Shown here: piece after piece, positions 60,384 to 64,000 of the stretch
Layout of the letters: the number at the start of each line of letters is the position of its first letter
Numbering within the stretch: position 1 is the stretch's first letter
Assembly: GCF_011772445.1 (NCBI RefSeq)
Contig: NZ_WVZN01000005.1
Span: 232-64,231, forward strand
Length of the DNA: 64,000 nt
From: Hydrogenophaga sp.
Lineage (GTDB): Bacteria; Pseudomonadota; Gammaproteobacteria; Burkholderiales; Burkholderiaceae_C
Direction of reading: 5' to 3'
Notes under the pieces: model-generated
What the model saw: only the letters and a program-made list of their open reading frames with translations
Database searches by the model: none
Told to the model about the DNA's origin: nothing
Made by a program: the position numbers and the translations under genes

Positions 60384-61253
60384 ATGAAGAGCGTGAGCCT
60401 CAACCTGCGCGCCGCGATGGTCTCGCTGCTGTTGTTCGCCGTCTTTGTCGGCGCCTGGCAGCTGGCCACGGGCGGTGGTGGCGCGGACGCCGCGGCGTCC
60501 AACCTCACGCCCGAGGAGATCGAGTACGCCAGGATGATGGGCAAGGACCCGACGGGGGGCGCCACCAAGACCGGCGGCTTCCCGCCGCCGGGCGACGTGG
60601 CCAAGGCCAGCTGGGGCCACCTGTCCAACCCCTTCTACGACAACGGGCCCAACGACAAAGGCATCGGCATCCAGATCGCGCACTCGCTGGCGCGTGTCGG
60701 CCTGGGCTTCGTGCTGGCCATGCTGGTGGCCATCCCGCTGGGCTTTCTCATCGGCATGTCGCCGCTCATGCAGAAGGCCTTCGACCCGTTCGTGCAGGTC
60801 CTGAAGCCCATCAGCCCGCTGGCCTGGATGCCGCTGGCGCTCTACACGCTGAAAGACAGCAACGTCAGCGGCATCTTCGTCATCTTCATCTGCTCGGTCT
60901 GGCCGATGCTGATCAACACCGCCTTCGGCGTCGCCTCGGTCAAGCGCGACTGGCTCAACGTGGCCGCCACGCTGGAGGTGAACCCGCTGCGCAAGGCCTT
61001 CCTGGTGGTGCTGCCCGCCGCCGCACCCACCATCCTCACGGGCATGCGCATCAGCATGGGCATCGCCTGGCTGGTCATCGTCGCGGCCGAGATGCTGGTG
61101 GGCGGCACCGGCATCGGCTACTTCGTCTGGAACGAGTGGAACAACCTCTCGCTCACCAACGTCATCTTCGCGGTGTTGATGATCGGCGTGGTGGGCATGC
61201 TGCTCGACCTGATGTTCGCGCAGTTGCAGAAGGCGGTGACCTATGTGGAGTGA
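60384..61253 (+). CDS. ABC transporter permease, NrtB/CynB type
   Basis: Starts one base after the substrate-binding protein's stop and gives 289 residues. It has an N-terminal signal-anchor helix and about five further helices, with the EAA-type cytoplasmic loop in VAATLEVNPLRKAFLVVLPAAAPTILTGMRISMG. This is the NrtB/TauC permease class. It overlaps the ATPase gene at its 3' end. Confidence 0.92.
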   Translation: MKSVSLNLRAAMVSLLLFAVFVGAWQLATGGGGADAAASNLTPEEIEYARMMGKDPTGGATKTGGFPPPGDVAKASWGHLSNPFYDNGPNDKGIGIQIAHSLARVGLGFVLAMLVAIPLGFLIGMSPLMQKAFDPFVQVLKPISPLAWMPLALYTLKDSNVSGIFVIFICSVWPMLINTAFGVASVKRDWLNVAATLEVNPLRKAFLVVLPAAAPTILTGMRISMGIAWLVIVAAEMLVGGTGIGYFVWNEWNNLSLTNVIFAVLMIGVVGMLLDLMFAQLQKAVTYVE

Positions 61254-61311
61254 CAGCCGGCAACAGGGCCTCGGCTCCGCGGCACCCTCAATGCAAACCA
61301 AAGGCACCGCC

Positions 61312-62118
61312 ATGAGCGCCCACCCCCGCGCCTTCCTGCAGGTCGACAACCTCGCCAAGGCCTACCAGTCCGACAAGCCCGTGTTCGCCGGCGTCGACTT
61401 CGGCATTCACAAGGGCGAGTTCGTCTGCATCATCGGTCACAGTGGCTGCGGCAAGACGACCATCCTCAACGTGCTTGCCGGCCTGGACACGGCCAGCGAA
61501 GGCCACGCCTTCATGGACGGCCGCGAGATCGCCGGCCCCAGCCTGGAGCGCGGCGTGGTCTTCCAGGGCCACGCGCTCATGCCCTGGCTCACCGTGCGCC
61601 AGAACATCGCCTTCGCGGTGAAGTCGCGCTGGCCCGAGTGGAACAAGCCCGAGGTCGACGCGCAGGTCGAGAAGTACGTGGCGATGGTGGGCCTGAGCCA
61701 CGCCATCGACAAGAAGCCTTCGCAGCTTTCCGGTGGCATGAAGCAGCGCGTGGGCATCGCGCGCGCCTTCGCCATCCAACCCAAGATGCTGCTGCTCGAC
61801 GAGCCCTTCGGCGCGCTGGATGCGCTCACGCGCGGCACCATCCAGGACGAGCTCATGTCCATCGTGCGCGAGACGCACCAGACGGTGTTCATGATCACCC
61901 ACGACGTGGACGAGGCCATCCTGCTGGCCGACCGCATCCTGCTCATGAGCAACGGCCGCGAGGTGGACGGCGTCTACAAGCCCGGTGGCATGGCCGAGGT
62001 GGTGAGCAACACCCTGCCGCGCGAACGCACACGCGCCCAGTTGCACCACCTGGACGGCTACTACGAGCTGCGCAACCACATCGTCGACTTCCTCGTTTCC
62101 CGCGCGAGAGCGAATTGA
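61312..62118 (+). CDS. ABC transporter ATPase, NrtD/CynD type
   Basis: ATG 61312 gives 268 residues; ATG 61291 is possible, adding MQTKGTA. Walker A GHSGCGKT at residues 42-49, Q-loop VVFQGHALMPWLTVRQN, signature LSGGMKQRVGIARAF, Walker B MLLLDEPFGALD and the ITHDVDEAILLADR switch are all in place. It is the ATPase subunit for the permease and binding protein immediately upstream. Confidence 0.93.
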   Translation: MSAHPRAFLQVDNLAKAYQSDKPVFAGVDFGIHKGEFVCIIGHSGCGKTTILNVLAGLDTASEGHAFMDGREIAGPSLERGVVFQGHALMPWLTVRQNIAFAVKSRWPEWNKPEVDAQVEKYVAMVGLSHAIDKKPSQLSGGMKQRVGIARAFAIQPKMLLLDEPFGALDALTRGTIQDELMSIVRETHQTVFMITHDVDEAILLADRILLMSNGREVDGVYKPGGMAEVVSNTLPRERTRAQLHHLDGYYELRNHIVDFLVSRARAN

Positions 62119-62196
62119 CCCCCTGCGCCGCTGCGCGGCTTCCCCCAAGGGGGACGGCGCCAGCGGCCCGGCAAAGCCGGTTCCGCGGCACCCCCG
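62119..62196. repeat. GC-rich intergenic palindromic repeat, copy 2
   Basis: Between the ABC ATPase and cyanase genes lies the same element as at 14866-14941: gccgctgcgcggct, a tcccccaaggggga hairpin and cggcccggcaaagccggttccg. It could end transcription partially or stabilise the 3' end of the transporter mRNA. Confidence 0.6.
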
Positions 62197-62235
62197 GTTC
62201 AACCCTTTCATTCCACCACTACTCCAGAGGCAAAC

Positions 62236-62679
62236 ATGAGTCGCATTGAAGTCACCGAGAAAATCGTCTCCACCAAGGTCAGCAAGGGCCTGAAGTGGGA
62301 AGACGTCGCCAAGAAGGTCGGCAAGTCCAAGGAATGGACCACGGCCCTGTGCCTGGGGCAGATGACCGCCACGCCCGAACAGGCCAAGGCGCTCGGCAAG
62401 ATCTTCGGCCTGACGGCGGAAGAGCAGAAGTGGCTGCAGGTCGTGCCGTACAAAGGCTCGCTGCCCACCAGCGTGCCCACCGATCCGCTGATCTACCGCT
62501 TCTACGAACTGGTCAGCGTCTACGGCACCACCTTCAAGGAACTCATCCACGAAGAGTTCGGCGACGGCATCATGAGCGCCATCGACTTCAAGATGGACAT
62601 GAAGCGCGAGAAAGACCCGAACGGCGACCGCGTGAACATCGTGATGTCGGGCAAGTTCCTCCCCTACAAACAGTACTGA
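62236..62679 (+). CDS. cynS: cyanate hydratase (cyanase)
   Basis: The product has 147 residues, a bit shorter than the 156 of E. coli CynS, with the full family alignment. The catalytic residues match as Arg88, Glu91 and Ser114 (YRFYEL and IMSAIDF), offset by 8 from E. coli Arg96, Glu99, Ser122. The N-terminal helical part ([21 protein letters not shown]) is the decamer interface. The enzyme splits cyanate with bicarbonate to ammonia and CO2. It follows the nitrate/cyanate-type ABC genes and its stop overlaps the next gene. Confidence 0.96.
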   Translation: MSRIEVTEKIVSTKVSKGLKWEDVAKKVGKSKEWTTALCLGQMTATPEQAKALGKIFGLTAEEQKWLQVVPYKGSLPTSVPTDPLIYRFYELVSVYGTTFKELIHEEFGDGIMSAIDFKMDMKREKDPNGDRVNIVMSGKFLPYKQY

Positions 62680-63152
62680 TGAGCGCCGAGCCGCGCCCGC
62701 CGCTGCCGCCTTTCTCGCGCGAATCGGCCATCGAGAAGGTCCGCATGGCCGAGGACGCGTGGAACACGCGCGAGCCGGACCGCGTGGTCAAGGTCTACAC
62801 CGAAGACACGCGCTGGCGCAACCGCGCGGAGTTCCCGGTGGGCCGGGCCGAGGTGCACGCCTTCCTCACGCGCAAGTGGGCGAAGGAGCTGGACTACCGG
62901 CTCATCAAGGAGCTCTGGGCCTTCGAGGGACGCCGCATCGCCGTGCGCTTCGTCTACGAATGGCGCGACGACTCGGGCCAGTGGTTCCGCTCGCACGGCA
63001 ACGAGAACTGGCAGTTCACCGACCTGGGCCTGATGGAGCAGCGCCACGCCAGCATCAACGACCGGCCGATTCACGACAGCGAGCGGCTGTTCCACTGGCC
63101 GCTCGGGCCACGGCCCGCCACGCACCCGGGGCTGACCGAGCTGGGCCTGTGA
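62679..63152 (+). CDS. DUF1348/NTF2-like protein
   Basis: The start overlaps the cynS stop (TGATG), giving 157 residues. The sequence [53 protein letters not shown] followed by GHENWQF-type segments is the NTF2-like cone of the DUF1348 family. The role is unknown, but translational coupling to cynS suggests a link to cyanate metabolism (inference). Confidence 0.85.
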   Translation: MSAEPRPPLPPFSRESAIEKVRMAEDAWNTREPDRVVKVYTEDTRWRNRAEFPVGRAEVHAFLTRKWAKELDYRLIKELWAFEGRRIAVRFVYEWRDDSGQWFRSHGNENWQFTDLGLMEQRHASINDRPIHDSERLFHWPLGPRPATHPGLTELGL

Positions 63153-63212
63153 CGAGGGCCTGAACTCCCGCGGCCCCGGCGGTTACTCACCGGCTCGCTT
63201 TCGACGAGCCCC

Positions 63213-63452
63213 ATGTACTGCCGCACGCTCAAATACCGCGACCCCTACGGCCGCTTCTCCATCCTGGTGGAGGAGCAACCCGACGGCTCGCTCAAGCTGT
63301 GGGAATTCGACGTGCCGGGCGAGCCGGCCCGGCGCCGCTACGTCATCGACAAGGTGGCCGACAGCCTGGCCCGCGAGGGCCGGCAACTGCGCGTGGTGTG
63401 GGGCTCGGCGCGCGTGCAGCGCCGCAAGGCGGACGACCCGTACTGGTCCTGA
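63213..63452 (+). CDS. small hypothetical protein, 79 residues
   Basis: This compact beta-type protein (RTLKYRDPYGRFSILVEEQPDGSLKLWEFDVPGEPARRRYVIDKVADSLAREGRQ) is followed by a basic tail. It starts 60 bases after the NTF2-like gene and may be the last member of the cyanate operon. No family is recognised. Confidence 0.6.
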   Translation: MYCRTLKYRDPYGRFSILVEEQPDGSLKLWEFDVPGEPARRRYVIDKVADSLAREGRQLRVVWGSARVQRRKADDPYWS

Positions 63453-63455
63453 GCG

Positions 63456-63854
63456 TCAGTGCCTGACGGCCTTGCTCGCACAGATCACGTTAGGCAGACC
63501 TTCGAAATGGGCGTCACAAGTGAGTAGTTCAGCACCGTGGTGGCGCGCCGTGGCATAGACGATCGCGTCGGCTGTTGCCAGCTTGTGCTCGCGATGCATC
63601 TGAGCGGCCAGCAGGGCAATGGGCGTGTCAAGTTCGGCCACCCGACAGGTCAAGGTATAGGCCAGCACCTGATCGCTCACTGCTTCGCCCATCTCCCGCC
63701 ACAACCATTTGGACAGTTCCAACTGAACCACGGTGGGCACGATGCAGTCCGCTGCGGCGGGCATCTGCTTGCCGAGTTGTTGTCCCAGCGCCGAACCGGT
63801 CAACCACTCGATCCACGCCGAGGTGTCCACCACACGAGGTGGTCGGCTGGCCAT
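63456..63854 (-). CDS. vapC: PIN-domain toxin VapC
   Basis: The product has 132 residues. The acidic PIN residues are visible: Asp10 (VVDTSAWIEWL), Glu46 (QLELSKW), Asp96 (ATADAIVYATA) and Asp114 (LTCDAHF). VapC toxins cleave tRNA or rRNA. The gene starts within the overlap with the antitoxin stop (TGATG). It is convergent with the small hypothetical gene at 63213, which ends 3 bases away. Confidence 0.92.
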   Translation of the reverse strand: MASRPPRVVDTSAWIEWLTGSALGQQLGKQMPAAADCIVPTVVQLELSKWLWREMGEAVSDQVLAYTLTCRVAELDTPIALLAAQMHREHKLATADAIVYATARHHGAELLTCDAHFEGLPNVICASKAVRH

Positions 63855-64000
63855 CAGTAGCGATCCTTGCGGTCTCGGTAGTTGTCCTTGCGCTTGGCGC
63901 CTTTGGCGATGCCCGCCAGATCACTCAGCTTGGGAACGGGCATGACGAGCACACCCTTGTCCTTGGGAAGGAACACGAACTCCTGCCCCGCTTCCCAGTG
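63854..64000 (-). CDS. vapB: VapB-type AbrB-fold antitoxin, 5' end cut by window
   Basis: Only the C-terminal 48 codons are inside the window. They show HWEAGQEFVFLPKDKGVLVMPVPKL, the swapped-hairpin AbrB/SpoVT fold ending, and the charged tail AKRKDNYRDRKDRY that would wrap the toxin. It is transcribed just before vapC with a one-base overlap. Confidence 0.88.
   Translation of the reverse strand, partial: HWEAGQEFVFLPKDKGVLVMPVPKLSDLAGIAKGAKRKDNYRDRKDRY

Overview
The window is a high-GC (roughly two-thirds G+C by eye), gene-dense bacterial chromosome segment. Gene content and style point to the Burkholderiales, most likely a Comamonadaceae member (Hydrogenophaga/Acidovorax-like). The evidence is an arginine-type EF-P with EarP, the lysE-parA-hydrolase-parB order, a stand-alone MetH homocysteine-methyltransferase domain, GC-rich palindromic intergenic repeats, and many LysR/DMT/NrtA-type genes. 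The genus is an inference. No rRNA, tRNA, CRISPR array, prophage or intact insertion sequence was seen.

Layout. 1-3.5 kb: LOG-family protein, AEC transporter, and the earP-efp pair (minus strand). 3.7-7.9 kb: a compact catabolic operon (two 3-hydroxyisobutyrate-dehydrogenase-like enzymes, an ATZ/TRZ-type amidohydrolase, a maleylacetate-reductase-like dehydrogenase). 7.97-8.22 kb: a composite palindromic element in two opposed copies. 8.4-12.1 kb: lysE, parA, a parS site, a small hydrolase, a RHH/ParE toxin-antitoxin pair and parB. 12.1-22.3 kb: FAD-linked oxidase, PduO-type adenosyltransferase, thioesterase, uracil/xanthine permease, acetoacetyl-CoA synthetase and regulators. 22.4-28.9 kb: a MarR/flavin-reductase unit divergent from a NicX-like dioxygenase, a NicD-like hydrolase and an acyl-CoA-dehydrogenase-fold protein, then dadA and argP.

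28.9-45.3 kb: universal stress protein, phosphoesterase, LysR, a lipoprotein, a frameshifted GTP-type PEP carboxykinase, a 46-residue membrane peptide, threonine dehydratase, a tandem-AAA ATPase, a Phd-type/nucleotidyltransferase pair, RecQ, rhodanese and a MetH fragment-type gene. 45.3-55.7 kb: a minus-strand run of twelve genes encoding a caa3-type cytochrome oxidase with extra c-type cytochromes, CtaG, PRC-barrel proteins and an HtrA lipoprotein protease. 55.76-63.5 kb: a yybP-ykoY-like Mn riboswitch and TerC exporter, a PAS-kinase/LuxR two-component pair, a nitrate/cyanate-type ABC transporter and cyanase. The right edge cuts a VapBC module.

How the parts work together. EarP should rhamnosylate Arg32 of the EF-P encoded next to it. 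ParA, ParB and parS form the chromosome partition system, here with a toxin-antitoxin pair immediately upstream of parB. The NicX/NicD-like pair plus a flavin reductase and an acyl-CoA-dehydrogenase-like protein lacking the usual catalytic Glu suggest a two-component monooxygenase feeding N-heterocycle ring cleavage. The ABC transporter and cyanase form a cyanate uptake and detoxification unit. The points I consider most worth following are the composite palindromic element with covarying stems (7967-8226), the 22.4-26.5 kb catabolic unit, the Phd/nucleotidyltransferase pair (40.2-41.25 kb), the toxin-antitoxin pair in the par locus, and the pckG frameshift.
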